Below, piece after piece: positions 33,703 through 44,527 of a stretch of DNA of 64,000 nucleotides (its first letter is position 1; every line of letters begins with the position of its first letter). Position numbers and translations under genes: made by a program. The notes beneath the pieces are model-generated. The model was not told where the DNA came from. It made no database searches and saw nothing but the letters and a program-made list of their open reading frames with translations. This stretch comes from Salinibacter pepae (lineage in GTDB: Bacteria > Bacteroidota > Rhodothermia > Rhodothermales > Salinibacteraceae). The DNA lies in the NCBI RefSeq assembly GCF_947077775.1, contig NZ_CAMTTE010000001.1:1054001-1118000 (forward strand), in the 5' to 3' direction.

Positions 33703-36441
33703 ATGGAAGCCGACGACAGCCGCGTGATCCCGATTAACATCGAGGAGGAGATGAAGTCCTCCTACATCGACTACTCGATGTCGGTGATCGTGAGCCGCGC
33801 GCTCCCGGACGTGCGCGATGGCCTGAAGCCGGTACACCGCCGCGTCCTGTACGGCATGCACGAGCTCGGCCTCACCCAGGGCGCGAACTACAAGAAGAGC
33901 GCCCGCATCGTGGGGGAGGTGCTCGGCAAGTACCACCCGCACGGCGACTCGTCGGTCTACGACACGCTCGTGCGCATGGCGCAGCACTTCTCGATGCGGT
34001 ACCCGCTGGCCGACGGGCAGGGCAACTTCGGCTCCGTCGACGGCGACTCGGCGGCGGCGATGCGGTACACGGAGGCCCGCATGACGCGGATCGCCGAGCA
34101 GATGCTGACCGACATCGGCAAGGAGACCGTCGACACGCAGGAAAACTTCGACGGGACGATGGAGGAGCCGACGGTCCTCCCCGCCGCGTTCCCCAACATG
34201 CTGGTCAACGGGGCCGACGGCATCGCCGTGGGCATGGCCACGAAGATTCCGCCCCACAACCTGGGCGAGACGATCGACGCCACGGTCGCCTACATCGACG
34301 ACCCGGACATCGCGATCGACGACCTGATGGAGCACCTTCCGGCGCCGGACTTTCCGACCGGCGGCATCATCTACGGCTACGCGGGGGTCTACGAGGCCTA
34401 CCACACGGGCCGGGGCCGGGTCGTCATGCGCGCCAAGATGCACGAGGAGGCGGTGCGCAGCGGGCGCGACGCGCTCGTGGTGACCGAGCTGCCGTACCAG
34501 GTCAACAAGAGCCGCGAGGTGGAGCGGATCGCGGACCGCGTGCGCCAGGAGCGCATCGAGGGGATCGCCGACCTGCGCGACGAGAGCGACCGGGACGGCC
34601 TCCGCATCGTGATTGAGCTGAAGCAGGGGGCCAACGCCGAGATCGTCAAGAACCAGGTCTACAAGCACTCCCGCCTGCAGGACACGTTCGGCGTCAACAT
34701 GGTGGCGCTGGTCGACGGGCGCCCCCAGGTGGTCACCCTGAAGGACGCGATCCGGCACTACGTGGACCACCGCCACGAGATCGTGGTGCGCCGCACGGAG
34801 TACGACCTGGCGCAGGCCCAGGACCGCGCCCACATCCTGGAGGGCCTCACCCTGGCGCTCGACCACCTCGACGCCGTCATCGCCATCATCCGCCACTCCC
34901 CCGACACCGGCACGGCCCGCCAGAACCTGCGCGCGGGCCGCTACCCGGACACGCTGAGCGACGCGGACCTGGGGGAGCTCAACGTGCCCCTCTCCCCGCC
35001 GGTCGAGGCCGACGAGGGACCGGACACCGTACAGGAGCTGCTCGGGGACGAGTACGAGGAGCTGGTCGACCAGCCCGAGGCCGGCGACTGGCTGACCGAG
35101 GCGCAGGCGAACGCCATCCTGCGCCTCCGCCTGAGCCGCCTGACGGGGCTGGAGCGCGAGAAGATCATCGGCGAGTACGAGGACATCATCGAGCAAATCC
35201 GGGAGTACCAGCGCATCCTAAACAGCCGCGACCGCCGGATGGGGCTCATCAAGGAGGAGCTGCTGACGGTGAAGGAGCGGTTCGACGACGAGCGCCGCAC
35301 CGAGATCGACTACACCGGCGGCGACGACATCATCATCGAGGACCTGATCGAGCGCCAACACGTCGTCGTCACGATCACGAACCAGGGCCTCACGAAGCGC
35401 ACGCCCATCGACACGTACCGCACGCAGGGGCGGGGCGGGGTCGGCATGCGGGGCACCGGCAAGCGGGAGGACGACTTCATCGAGCACCTCTACGTCTGCC
35501 ACTCGCACGACGTGCTGCTCCTCTTCACCGACAAGGGCCAGTGCTTCTGGCTCCGCCCCTTCGAGATTCCGGAGGGGGGCCGCACGGCGAAGGGCCGATC
35601 GATCCGTCAGCTCATCGACATCGACCCGGACGACCGCGTCCGGGCCGTGATCAGCGTGGGCAAGGAGGAGTTCGAGGACGAGGCCTTTCTCAACAGCCAC
35701 TACGTCCTCGCGGCCACGCGGCAGGGGCAGGTCAAAAAGACCGCGCTCGACGCGTACAGCCGCCCCCGCTCCAACGGCATCATCGGCATCAAGATCGACG
35801 AGGGCGACCAGCTCATCGAGGCGTCCCTCACCGGCGGCGACAACACGGTGGTGGTGGCCTCCTCCGGCGGCCGGGCCGTCCACTTCGACGAGGGCGACGC
35901 CCGCCCGATGGGCCGCAACACGCGGGGCGTCCGCGGCATGGAGCTGCCCGGCGACCAGGAGCTGGTGGGCATGATCTCGGTGCCCCCGGCGATGCACGAC
36001 GACCTCGACGTGCTGGCCCTCGCGGAGCACGGCTACGGCAAGCGCACGGCGCTGTCCGACTACCGCGTGCAGGGCCGCGGCGGGAAGGGCCTCATCACGC
36101 TCGACCGCACCGACCGCACCGGCGCCCTCGTCTCCATCAAGGGCGTGCTCGGGGCCGAGGACCTGATGGTCATCACCGAGGGCGGCATCATGATCCGCAC
36201 CCGGGTCGGGGAGATCAGCACGATGGGCCGCAACACGCAGGGCGTGCAGGTGATCGACCTGAAGGACGGCGACGCGATTGCCGACGTCACCCGCGTGGCC
36301 GACACGGACGAGCCGGCGGCTGACGATGAGTCCCCCGACGATGAGTCTCCCACCGATGAGCCCCCCACCGACGCCGGGGCCGCCACGAACGGCGCGATGG
36401 ACGACGATGCCGCCAGCGACGCCGTCGAGGACGCCTCCTAG
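33703..36441 (+). CDS. gyrA: DNA gyrase subunit A
   Basis: 912 residues from ATG 33703; the frame is open 22 codons upstream, but the family start [20 protein letters not shown] is here. It is the DNA-cutting and wrapping subunit of gyrase. Catalytic Tyr about 124 lies in [10 protein letters not shown]. The quinolone region reads [17 protein letters not shown], with Ser and Asp at the usual resistance positions. The C-terminal pinwheel carries the GyrA box QGRGGKG (near 36,070) and a decayed one, QGRGGVG, near 35,430, supporting gyrase over topoisomerase IV. The tail is very acidic with a DDESP-type repeat, typical of salt-in halophiles. It overlaps the convergent peptidase gene by four bases. 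Confidence 0.96.
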   Translation: MEADDSRVIPINIEEEMKSSYIDYSMSVIVSRALPDVRDGLKPVHRRVLYGMHELGLTQGANYKKSARIVGEVLGKYHPHGDSSVYDTLVRMAQHFSMRYPLADGQGNFGSVDGDSAAAMRYTEARMTRIAEQMLTDIGKETVDTQENFDGTMEEPTVLPAAFPNMLVNGADGIAVGMATKIPPHNLGETIDATVAYIDDPDIAIDDLMEHLPAPDFPTGGIIYGYAGVYEAYHTGRGRVVMRAKMHEEAVRSGRDALVVTELPYQVNKSREVERIADRVRQERIEGIADLRDESDRDGLRIVIELKQGANAEIVKNQVYKHSRLQDTFGVNMVALVDGRPQVVTLKDAIRHYVDHRHEIVVRRTEYDLAQAQDRAHILEGLTLALDHLDAVIAIIRHSPDTGTARQNLRAGRYPDTLSDADLGELNVPLSPPVEADEGPDTVQELLGDEYEELVDQPEAGDWLTEAQANAILRLRLSRLTGLEREKIIGEYEDIIEQIREYQRILNSRDRRMGLIKEELLTVKERFDDERRTEIDYTGGDDIIIEDLIERQHVVVTITNQGLTKRTPIDTYRTQGRGGVGMRGTGKREDDFIEHLYVCHSHDVLLLFTDKGQCFWLRPFEIPEGGRTAKGRSIRQLIDIDPDDRVRAVISVGKEEFEDEAFLNSHYVLAATRQGQVKKTALDAYSRPRSNGIIGIKIDEGDQLIEASLTGGDNTVVVASSGGRAVHFDEGDARPMGRNTRGVRGMELPGDQELVGMISVPPAMHDDLDVLALAEHGYGKRTALSDYRVQGRGGKGLITLDRTDRTGALVSIKGVLGAEDLMVITEGGIMIRTRVGEISTMGRNTQGVQVIDLKDGDAIADVTRVADTDEPAADDESPDDESPTDEPPTDAGAATNGAMDDDAASDAVEDAS

Positions 36442-39092
36442 CGCACGTGAACGGCCTTCGTGGTGGCGGCAAAGTCCTCGTTCCAGACGCGGAAGAAGTA
36501 CGTGCCGCTGCCGAGCGAGCGGGGCAGTTGGCCGCTCAGGTCGATGGACGCCGAGCCGTCGACCTCCCGGCTCAGGACCGGGGTTGCTACCCGGCGGCCG
36601 AGAACGTCGTAGACATCGACCCGGACGGGCTGTGCCTCCCGCCCCTCCGGAAACGTGATCGATAGGCGTAGGGCGTCCCGGAAGGGATTCGGGTAGGCGG
36701 TGGCGGTGACATCGGACCTCCGCAGTGTGACCTGCGTCCTGCTCTGCGTCACGAGACTGTCGGTCCCCGCGCTCGACTCCGTGACCCCCAGGATCCGAAA
36801 GCGGTGCGTTCCGACCGGCAGGTCTTTGAGGGTCCGGGAATAGTCGCCCGCGCCGTTCGAGGGGATCCGCACGCGATCGGCAAGCCCACTCCCGAAATAG
36901 CCCTGCTGGATCACGAAGGCGTCCAGGGTTACGTCCTCTTCCCCACCCACCTGTCGCCACGTGAGGTCCACGGCCCCGTTGCCTCCTCCCGTTGCCTGTC
37001 CCTCCCCACTTGCGTTAGTGATGGCCACGTCCACCGCCGGCACGGCCGGCTCGGCCTGCACGAAGCCGTGGCCGCTCCACGGATCGGGCCCAGAGGCAAC
37101 ACCGACGAAGTTTGCACTCCGGTTAAGACGACTCGTCACGTCGGCCGCGGTGTCCTCCAGCCGGCTATAGACCTCCGATGGCGTGAGGCCGGGACGCGCC
37201 TGTCGAATCAGCGCCCCAATGGCCGCGATGTTCGGCGCCGCCGCCGAAGTACCCGCAAAGTTGGGATGGGGGTCCGCATCGATGCCCTCAAGAGCATCAT
37301 CGGGAATGTCGGTCCCGAAGAACGTGTTGTCGATCCGATCCGTCCCGGTCACGTCGGGCTTCGCCCGGCCTTCCGGCGTGGCGAGCCGGCCCCCGTCCTG
37401 ATCGAACCGAATCTGGAGCCCTCCTTTCGAGGAAAATGCCTCCAGGGCCGCCGGATCGGCGTTCGGGTTGTAGGCGGCGGTGTTGAAGAACGGCGCCGCG
37501 GCCACCGCCATCGCCCCTTCCGCCATCGGGTGCCCGTACACCGTCGGGCCGAGGGTGTCGTACTCCTCGATCGTGACGTCGCTGTCGGTGAACGGCCCGC
37601 TGCCGCTGTACACGTACTTGATCTCGTCGGGATTGGGCCCGGCGGCCTTCTCAATCACCAAGTGCAGCGTCTCGGCGGTGCTGCCGTCGTTGGTGTACTC
37701 CATCGTCTCGGCCGGCACGCCCGTAGAGAGGTTGTCACTGGCGGACTGCGCCACGACGGTGCCCGCCTCGTCCACCAGGGCAATGTCGAGATCCGTGTCC
37801 GGCCCGTCCGAGCCCTCGACCACCGCGGACGGATCCGTCCACTGAAACGAGAAGACCTGAAAGGTGCCCCCCGACTGGATCGTGACCTCCTGACGCGTGT
37901 CGGTGCTGAGCGCCGAATCGTCGAAGTCATGACGCACGGAGCTGGGATCGATCACGCCCGGCTCCCCAGAGTCGCGGAACGGCGCCTCGTAGGAGTTCTG
38001 GCCGTCGTTGCCCGCCGAAGAGAAGTAGGCGACCCCATCGTTGCTCACGACGTCGTCGATGGCGTTTGCCACAAGTCCGTCTTGGTAGAACGGCTCTGTG
38101 CTGTAGCGGACATCGTCGACGATCACCGTACAGCCGGCATCGGCAAGCTCTCGGATCCCCGACGCGAAGTCTGCGAGACCGACGAAGGCAGTGTGAAATC
38201 CAAGTGCCGCCCCCGGCGCGATGTCGTGGATCAGTTGCAGCATCGCTCGTCCCTCGTCCGTTGGCTCCGGATCGTCCGGGTCGGTCCCATCGTATTCCTG
38301 GAGCACGTCGACGGGCGTCGTCCGTCCCTCCGGGTTGTTTTGTCCGGGCAGGTCGCCGGACTGCACATCGTCGGCCGCCGAGGTGGCCGCGTCCGCGGTG
38401 TCGTAGCTGTCGGACAGGGCACAGACCTTCTGCCCACTCCCATCCGTGCCCGTATTCCGACGTGCTGCGGTCGCAGCATGGGCCGTGTCGGCCTCAGACC
38501 CCACGCTCCCGGCGGTCGTCCGGGCGTACGCTGGCATCATGCCCCGGAGGGAGGGCAGCGCGGCGGCCTCCTCGATGGCGGCGATCGGCAGGCGTCCCGA
38601 CACCACGTTGCCAGCAGAGGATTCACCTTCTAGGCCCAGCGCCCGCAAGTCGTCGAGGAGCCGAGACGGGTCGCCGGACGCGACGGCGTCGACCGTTACG
38701 GACCGTCCATCCGACGAGACCGGCGACAACGTGCGGCCCATGGAGGAAGGCGACTGCGCAGGAGCGCGCGACTGGGGATCGCCGCCGCGCGTCTTCGGGC
38801 GCTGCCGGGCGCCTCCGCGGAGGGCCTGAACACTTGCCGCCCCCCCGACCTGCTGCTGGTGGTACAGCACGGCGAGCTCCATCCCGACCGCTGAGAGCGG
38901 CCCGTCTTTCCCCGTGTCGTCCGGCCCCGCCATCCCCGCCCGGGCCGCCCGCAGGGCCGCCGGATCGGCCCGTTCCACGTTCAGGAGGCCGATGCTCTGC
39001 AGAGAGCCCGACCCTGCCTGTCCGAGCGCCCCGAGGGGGGCGAGTCCTAACAGCCCCCCCAGGAGCACGACAACAATGGCGATGCGGTTCAT
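36438..39092 (-). CDS. Exported S8/S53-like serine peptidase with type IX secretion C-terminal domain
   Basis: 884 residues. Signal peptide [19 protein letters not shown] ending ALGQ; a prodomain-like region to about 210; a subtilase core with Asp in [11 protein letters not shown] (about 226), a helix [16 protein letters not shown] (about 278) where subtilisins have the catalytic His, [24 protein letters not shown], and catalytic Ser in [15 protein letters not shown] (about 614). The Glu in DEGRAM suggests a Ser-Glu-Asp site like sedolisins. A fibronectin-like stretch is followed by the T9SS sorting domain: [35 protein letters not shown]. It is secreted or cell-surface bound. The next gene is a second T9SS peptidase. 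Confidence 0.85.
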   Translation of the reverse strand: MNRIAIVVVLLGGLLGLAPLGALGQAGSGSLQSIGLLNVERADPAALRAARAGMAGPDDTGKDGPLSAVGMELAVLYHQQQVGGAASVQALRGGARQRPKTRGGDPQSRAPAQSPSSMGRTLSPVSSDGRSVTVDAVASGDPSRLLDDLRALGLEGESSAGNVVSGRLPIAAIEEAAALPSLRGMMPAYARTTAGSVGSEADTAHAATAARRNTGTDGSGQKVCALSDSYDTADAATSAADDVQSGDLPGQNNPEGRTTPVDVLQEYDGTDPDDPEPTDEGRAMLQLIHDIAPGAALGFHTAFVGLADFASGIRELADAGCTVIVDDVRYSTEPFYQDGLVANAIDDVVSNDGVAYFSSAGNDGQNSYEAPFRDSGEPGVIDPSSVRHDFDDSALSTDTRQEVTIQSGGTFQVFSFQWTDPSAVVEGSDGPDTDLDIALVDEAGTVVAQSASDNLSTGVPAETMEYTNDGSTAETLHLVIEKAAGPNPDEIKYVYSGSGPFTDSDVTIEEYDTLGPTVYGHPMAEGAMAVAAAPFFNTAAYNPNADPAALEAFSSKGGLQIRFDQDGGRLATPEGRAKPDVTGTDRIDNTFFGTDIPDDALEGIDADPHPNFAGTSAAAPNIAAIGALIRQARPGLTPSEVYSRLEDTAADVTSRLNRSANFVGVASGPDPWSGHGFVQAEPAVPAVDVAITNASGEGQATGGGNGAVDLTWRQVGGEEDVTLDAFVIQQGYFGSGLADRVRIPSNGAGDYSRTLKDLPVGTHRFRILGVTESSAGTDSLVTQSRTQVTLRRSDVTATAYPNPFRDALRLSITFPEGREAQPVRVDVYDVLGRRVATPVLSREVDGSASIDLSGQLPRSLGSGTYFFRVWNEDFAATTKAVHVR

Positions 39093-39163
39093 GATGAGAT
39101 GCAGTCAATCCAACAAGGTCAGAACGGGGTCGCGCCGGTTGCAGACCGTTTCGTGTCCACCGG

Positions 39164-41092
39164 CTACTGAACAACGATCATCTTTTTAGTCTGTCCGACG
39201 CTCCCGTCGCCCCGCAGGCGCAGGAAGTACATTCCGCTGGCCCACTGACTCGCGTCGATGGAGAGGGACGTAGGATCCTGTGCACGGACCTCGCGCTGTT
39301 CGGCGTAGACCTGTTCCCCAAGCGTATTGTAGACCTCCACCTGTACGCTTTGGGGCTCGCGGGCCGTCAGGTCGAACGACGCCGTTTCCCGGACGGGATT
39401 CGGGTAGGGCCCCAGGGCGTAGACGTCGCCCTCAAAGTCGATCTGTGCCTCGCGGGCCGCGCTGGTGACGGCGTTCCCGGCCCCGTCCTGGGCCCGCACC
39501 CGGTACTCGTACCGGCCCGGCGTCTGGCCCTTCACCGTGTACTGCTTGCTCTGCTCGTCGCTGGCGTCCCCGTCCTGCGGAACCGTAGCCACCGGCTGAA
39601 ACGCGCCCTCCTCCCCGGTGCGCCGCTCAACCCGGTACAGGAAGTCGGACGAAGTTCCTGGCGGCACTGTCCAGGATAGGTCAACCGTCCCGCGTCCCTG
39701 CTCGTCACGGCCCGTGATGGTGGTGCTCACGTCCCGAACGGTGATTGTATCGCGGACTCGCTCGGGGGAGGACGCCGTCGATCCGTTCTCGCGGACCCAT
39801 CGTAGGCGAAACTCAAACGCGCCAACCCCCAGGTTCTCCACCGTCAGGCTGGACCCGGCCACCTCGGAAGCATCCACACGCTTCATTTCCTCAAAGCTTC
39901 CCCCAAAGTACCGGCGATCGACGATGTACTCTTGGATGTTCGCGTCGTTCGCCTCACTCCACGAAAGGGTCCGACTGCCGCTCTGTCCATCAACTTCTTG
40001 CACCGACACCGCGAAGAGGTCCTGGAAGTACTGCTCGCATCCCACCCCGAGCGGCCACCCCATGTCTCGAAACTGACCACACATGATGGGGCCGGGCAAG
40101 CGGTTCGTCTCCGCCTGATCGATGATCGGCGACATGAGCGCATTCTGCGTCTCGGGCTGATAGGTGTCCTCGTCCAGGTGCGCGATGCTGGACCCTCCCG
40201 CAAACGACCCAGGGGCGTAGAGCTTCGGGAGTGCCGGTCCGGTGCCCAACTCGGCGGTCGCCTCCGAAGCTTCTCCCTGAAAGAACACCCGGTTGCTGGT
40301 CAACGCCGACCCTAGTTCGTCCGATGGATTCGGATAGAAACTTGTGTTCGTCAGGGCCCTACCCTCGCCCGATACAACCTGGCGGTCGTACACCCCGAGG
40401 ATGCGATTCCCTCCGTCGGTGTCGGATGAATACTCGCCCGCTCCCTGGTTGTCGACCGAAAAGAGGTCAATGTAGTTCAGCCCGTGTCCGAGCTCGTGGA
40501 GGGCCACGGACGTGAAGTCGATGGTCCCGGCCGGCGCATCCCCGGGCCCGAAATGCCAGTCGCTCCGCTGGCTGTTGACCCGGACAATAATGTCCGCTTC
40601 CTGAGGATTGGCCTCTTCCCCGACGATGGCATCGGTGAGGGCATCCCCCGCAAAGACATCGATCTCCCCGTTCCCCGTCGCGTCCACCCCGTAAAAGAAA
40701 TTGGGCCCCGCAGCCGCCAGGGTCCCCTCTCCAAGCGCCTCGTACGAGGCCTGCACCTGGATGGGAACCGGGGAGGAGATGTGTGTCTCCCAGACGTCTA
40801 CCGCCCGTTCGAAAGCGTCTTCGGCTTCGGTCGTGAAGTTTTCGCCGTAGTCCACCTCAATGGTCGCACTGGCCTCGTGACTCTGCTTCGGGACGGGTCG
40901 GTGACTGACCGAAGCATTGACCGCTCGCTTGCGAAGCCCGCAATCCTGGTACCGTTCTGTACTCAGGGCCCGCTCGTGCGGGACCGGCTCGCCCATGACG
41001 CGAGGGGTTTCCTGGGCGAGAGCGGCCGGCCCCCACAGGAGAGATGCGCAGAGCACAAGGAAAAGCCCAACCAGTTGGGGCGTGCGAACCAT
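39164..41092 (-). CDS. Exported zinc metallopeptidase with type IX secretion C-terminal domain
   Basis: 642 residues. Signal peptide MVRTPQLVGLFLVLCASLLW ending ALAQ. The zinc site reads VALHELGHGLNYIDLF (about 195-210), an HExxHxxNxxD arrangement; Asp in the third-ligand place is known in the snapalysin group, and the Gly of metzincins is Asn. A cysteine pair near MCGQFRDMGWPLGVGC closes the catalytic part. Two fibronectin-like segments follow (SGSRTLSWSEANDANIQEYI and GTVDLSWTVPPGTSSDFLYR), then the T9SS domain: LGPYPNPVRETASFDL, VYNTLGEQVYAE, SGMYFLRL. It lies 71 nt upstream of the S8 peptidase on the same strand, probably one unit of secreted peptidases. Confidence 0.83.
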   Translation of the reverse strand: MVRTPQLVGLFLVLCASLLWGPAALAQETPRVMGEPVPHERALSTERYQDCGLRKRAVNASVSHRPVPKQSHEASATIEVDYGENFTTEAEDAFERAVDVWETHISSPVPIQVQASYEALGEGTLAAAGPNFFYGVDATGNGEIDVFAGDALTDAIVGEEANPQEADIIVRVNSQRSDWHFGPGDAPAGTIDFTSVALHELGHGLNYIDLFSVDNQGAGEYSSDTDGGNRILGVYDRQVVSGEGRALTNTSFYPNPSDELGSALTSNRVFFQGEASEATAELGTGPALPKLYAPGSFAGGSSIAHLDEDTYQPETQNALMSPIIDQAETNRLPGPIMCGQFRDMGWPLGVGCEQYFQDLFAVSVQEVDGQSGSRTLSWSEANDANIQEYIVDRRYFGGSFEEMKRVDASEVAGSSLTVENLGVGAFEFRLRWVRENGSTASSPERVRDTITVRDVSTTITGRDEQGRGTVDLSWTVPPGTSSDFLYRVERRTGEEGAFQPVATVPQDGDASDEQSKQYTVKGQTPGRYEYRVRAQDGAGNAVTSAAREAQIDFEGDVYALGPYPNPVRETASFDLTAREPQSVQVEVYNTLGEQVYAEQREVRAQDPTSLSIDASQWASGMYFLRLRGDGSVGQTKKMIVVQ

Positions 41093-41179
41093 GGCGTAGT
41101 GGATAGAGGACTATGGTCTGCGTGCCGAAATGCTGCCCGGAAGCGGGCCGTGGGTGTCACAGGCCCACGACTCTAAGCT

Positions 41180-41845
41180 CTACTCGCCTCCGAAGGTATA
41201 GCTCAGTCCCAGCGTAAACGGAAACGTCGTGACGGCATTCTCCTTGCCGCCCGGCAGGCTGCCGGCCACGCGCGTCTCCGCCGTGAGCGAGAGCCCGTCT
41301 ACGAGCCGCAGGGCCGCGCCGAAGCCCACGTTCCCCCCCGCGTCCGTCACGTCGGTCTCCCCGAGCTGAAACGTATTGGCCCCCGCCTCGATGCGGGTGG
41401 CGTCGATGGTGGTCCGCACCACGCCGAGGCCCACCAGGAAGTACGGGGCAATCCGCCCGACCGACGTGAGGTGCAGCTGCCCCTCCAGCGACAGCGCCCG
41501 CAGGCGGCCCTCCGGACACGAGTTCACGCAGCGGTCAATCGCAGGCGAAATGTCGTCCGAACCCACGCGCAGTTGCGCCTGCTGGGCGCGGACCCGCACG
41601 TCCAGCGACAGGTCGTCTGTGAGCGTCCGCCTCAGGCCCACCGCGGCGTACCCGCTCGGCCCCGATCCGGGATTGATCGCTGCGGGGCGGTCCCGCCCTT
41701 CAACGGACACGTCAACCTCCGTAGACGGGATCGCCCAGCCGCCCCCGGCCTCCACCCGCACGGCCTGCGCCTCGGCCCGCCCGCCCCCGAGCAGCACAAT
41801 CAGGAGAACCAACAGGGACACTGCGGCGGACGAACGGACGCGCAT
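41180..41845 (-). CDS. Small outer-membrane beta-barrel protein
   Basis: 221 residues from ATG 41845. Signal peptide MRVRSSAAVSLLVLLIVLLG ending AEAQ. The body alternates polar and hydrophobic residues in strands (SGYAAVGLRRTLTDDLSLDV, LSLEGQLHLTSVGRIAPYFL, TTFPFTLGLSYTFGGE), with an aromatic-containing C-terminal strand, as in eight-stranded OmpA/OmpW-like barrels. One Cys pair (RCVNSCPEG) lies in a predicted loop. The specific function is unknown. It is divergent from the phosphohexomutase gene and ends 87 nt before the metallopeptidase start on the same strand. Confidence 0.72.
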   Translation of the reverse strand: MRVRSSAAVSLLVLLIVLLGGGRAEAQAVRVEAGGGWAIPSTEVDVSVEGRDRPAAINPGSGPSGYAAVGLRRTLTDDLSLDVRVRAQQAQLRVGSDDISPAIDRCVNSCPEGRLRALSLEGQLHLTSVGRIAPYFLVGLGVVRTTIDATRIEAGANTFQLGETDVTDAGGNVGFGAALRLVDGLSLTAETRVAGSLPGGKENAVTTFPFTLGLSYTFGGE

Positions 41846-42101
41846 GGAGGGGTGTGGGCGGTTGCAGAACAGGATGTCGAACCCATACTGCCGACCCCAA
41901 CGCAAACGCTTCCGGCTCGTTCTCCTGGACTTTGCGTTTCCTTCGACGTCTGTTCGTCCGTTCGCCTCCGCGTCTCGTCCCCGCCTCAGGGGCGAGCGCG
42001 GGGGGGTGGCTTTTCCCCCGACGGCTTCTTTTCTTTGGGGTGTTGCCTTCGCACCGGAGGTGTTGCCAATCGCCCTTCCTTGCACCGACCGCTCTTCCAA
42101 C

Positions 42102-43520
42102 ATGGCCAACACGCCGATCGAATTTGGGACCGACGGCTGGCGGGCCGTCATCGCCGACGACTATACCTTCGCCAACCTCGAACGCGTGGCCCAGGCCACC
42201 GCGAACTGGCTGCACGACGACTACGGCGACGCGCCGTCGATCGTCCTCGGCCACGACACCCGCTTCCTCGGGGCCGAGTTCGCCGAACGGGCCGCCCGGG
42301 TGCTCGCGGACGCGGGCGTGGCGGTCACCCTGGCCGACTCGATCGTGCCCACCCCGGCGGTCAGCTGGGCCACCCAGGCGGCCGGGCACGACGCCGGCGT
42401 GGTGATTACGGCCAGCCACAATCCCCCCTCGTACAACGGCTACAAGATCAAGGCGCACTTCGGCGGCCCCGCGCCCCCGGACATGATCGCATCCGTCGAG
42501 GCGGCGGTGCCGGACCACAATCTGGACGGCACCGCCCTCACCCCGTTCGGCACCCTCGCCGCCAACGGCGCGGTTCAGGCCGACGGCGTCCGCGGCGGGT
42601 ACCTCGACGCCCTCCGGGACGCGCTCAACATCGCGGCGATCCAGAACGCCGACCTCACGATTGCCCACGACGCCATGTTCGGCGCGGCGCAGGGGCTCGT
42701 GGAGGCCCTGCTGGGCAATGGCGTGGTGTCCCTCCGCCACGACCACAACCCCGGCTTCCACGGCGTGGCGCCGGAGCCGATCGCCGACCGGCTGGGCGAG
42801 CTGTCCGACACCGTCGCCACCAGCGACGCCCAGGTGGGCCTCGCCAACGACGGCGACGGCGACCGCATCGGGATGGTGGACGAGAATGGCGACTTCGTGA
42901 GCTCCCACCGCATCCTCGCCCTGCTCGTGAAGTACCTCCACGAGGAACGGGGCCTCACCGGCTCGATCGTGAAAACGTTCTCCACCACCCACCTGCTCGA
43001 CAAGATGGGCGCCCACTACGGGCTGGACGTGGAGACCACCCCGATCGGGTTCAAGCACATCGCCCCGAAGATGGCCGAGGGCGACGTGCTCGTGGGCGGG
43101 GAGGAGTCGGGCGGCATCGCGGCGGCCGGCCACATCCCGGAGCGCGACGGCGTCTACATCGGCCTGCTGATCGTGGAGATGATGGTGGAGCGCGGCATGA
43201 CGCTCTCCGCCCTCGTGGACGAGCTGCTGGAGGAGTTTGGCCCGCACTACAACTACCGCGACGACATCCACATCCGCGAGGACCAGAAGGCCGGCGTGTT
43301 GGACCGGCTCGACACCCAGGGCGGCCTGGACTCAGTGGACGGCCACGCGGTGGAGGAGGTGCGGACGCTCGACGGCTTCAAGCACGTCACGGACCGCGGC
43401 TGGCTCCTCATCCGCCCGTCCGGCACCGAGCCGGTGCTGCGCGTCTACTCCGAGGCCGAATCGCCGGAGGCCGCCGAGGCGCTGGTGAAGGACGCCTCAA
43501 AGCAGCTGGGCCTCAACTAG
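42102..43520 (+). CDS. Phosphoglucomutase/phosphomannomutase family protein
   Basis: 472 residues from ATG 42102; the frame is open far upstream, but that part lies opposite the barrel gene. It is an alpha-D-phosphohexomutase: N-terminal FGTDGWRAVIADDYTFANL, active-site phospho-Ser in VVITASHNPPSYNGYKIKA (about residue 105), Mg loop LANDGDGDRIG (about 249), sugar-binding GGEESGG (about 332) and phosphate-binding IRPSGTEPVLRVY near the end. It interconverts hexose 1- and 6-phosphates for wall, glycan or osmolyte synthesis. Glucose, mannose or glucosamine preference cannot be told from sequence alone; the Glu-Glu-Ser sugar loop fits PGM/PMM rather than GlmM. Confidence 0.9.
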   Translation: MANTPIEFGTDGWRAVIADDYTFANLERVAQATANWLHDDYGDAPSIVLGHDTRFLGAEFAERAARVLADAGVAVTLADSIVPTPAVSWATQAAGHDAGVVITASHNPPSYNGYKIKAHFGGPAPPDMIASVEAAVPDHNLDGTALTPFGTLAANGAVQADGVRGGYLDALRDALNIAAIQNADLTIAHDAMFGAAQGLVEALLGNGVVSLRHDHNPGFHGVAPEPIADRLGELSDTVATSDAQVGLANDGDGDRIGMVDENGDFVSSHRILALLVKYLHEERGLTGSIVKTFSTTHLLDKMGAHYGLDVETTPIGFKHIAPKMAEGDVLVGGEESGGIAAAGHIPERDGVYIGLLIVEMMVERGMTLSALVDELLEEFGPHYNYRDDIHIREDQKAGVLDRLDTQGGLDSVDGHAVEEVRTLDGFKHVTDRGWLLIRPSGTEPVLRVYSEAESPEAAEALVKDASKQLGLN

Positions 43521-43681
43521 TGGCCCCTTCGGCCCGCTGAGGGATTCTCTTCTGAGGGCCCCGTTGCCACACATGGTCGGCAGGGACGGCTTCCCTATGG
43601 ACTTGGGGGCCGCCCCTTGTTGGGAATTCGGGGGCCGGGTCCTTCCGTCGGGGCCTCTCTTCCCCGCGGGCAGACGGCCCG

Positions 43682-44389
43682 CTAGGCGACGCCGGCCGGT
43701 TCCGACACCTGTTCGTCGTCGACGACCTCCCCGCCGCGGAGGTGGAGGATGCGTTCCGTGCGGGCGGCCAGCTCCTGGTCGTGAGACACCAGGACCAGCG
43801 TCGTGCCGGCCGTCTCATTCAGCTCGAAGAGAAGGTCTTCGATCCGACCGGCCGTCTCGGCGTCGAGGTTGCCGGTCGGCTCGTCGGCGAAGAGCACGCG
43901 GGGGCGGTTGATGAAGGCCCGGGCCATGGCCACCCGCTGGCGCTCGCCCCCCGAGAGCTGCGTGGGGTAGTGGTCGAGCCGGTCGCCCAGCCCCACCTCG
44001 TCGAGCAAATCGGCGGCCCGGGTGCGCGGGTCGGCGTCGCCCCGCAGCTCGGCCGGCACCATGACGTTTTCCAGCGCCGTGAGCGTCGGGAGCAGGCGGA
44101 AGGTCTGGAAGACGAACCCGACGTTTCGGTTGCGCACCTCGGCGCGCTCGTCTTCGTCGAGGGGCGTGAGGTCGACGCCACAAAGCTCCACGCGACCGCC
44201 CGTCGGCTGGTCGAGGCCGGCGCACAGCCCCAGCAGGGTCGTCTTGCCACTGCCCGACGGGCCGACGATGGAGCAGGTGTCGCCCTCGTCCACCGCAAAG
44301 CTCACGTCGTCAATCACCGTCAGGGTGCGCCCCCCGCTGGGAAACGTCTTCGTCAGGGACTCGACCTGGAGAACGGAGGTCTCGCTCAT
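43682..44389 (-). CDS. ABC transporter ATP-binding protein (LolD/YbbA-like)
   Basis: 235 residues. All nucleotide-binding motifs are complete: Walker [17 protein letters not shown]-loop [18 protein letters not shown], signature [12 protein letters not shown], Walker [14 protein letters not shown] and the switch His in LVLVSHDQE. It is closest in pattern to the MacB/LolD/YbbA class, which powers lipoprotein release or related extracytoplasmic work. It is divergent from a TesA-like gene, the same pairing as ybbA-tesA in enterobacteria, but no FtsX-like permease follows it; the gene downstream is a convergent mutase. Confidence 0.9.
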   Translation of the reverse strand: MSETSVLQVESLTKTFPSGGRTLTVIDDVSFAVDEGDTCSIVGPSGSGKTTLLGLCAGLDQPTGGRVELCGVDLTPLDEDERAEVRNRNVGFVFQTFRLLPTLTALENVMVPAELRGDADPRTRAADLLDEVGLGDRLDHYPTQLSGGERQRVAMARAFINRPRVLFADEPTGNLDAETAGRIEDLLFELNETAGTTLVLVSHDQELAARTERILHLRGGEVVDDEQVSEPAGVA

Positions 44390-44527
44390 GGGCGCGAAGG
44401 ATAAGGATCGGTGCGAAAACGGGGAGGGGCACTGTCGGCCGCGGCGTCTCAGAAACCCTGCTGTGTTGGTTTCGGTTCGGCGGGCCGACCCTGTCCTCCA
44501 CTCTTGCGACTTGGCCCCGCCCCGTTC

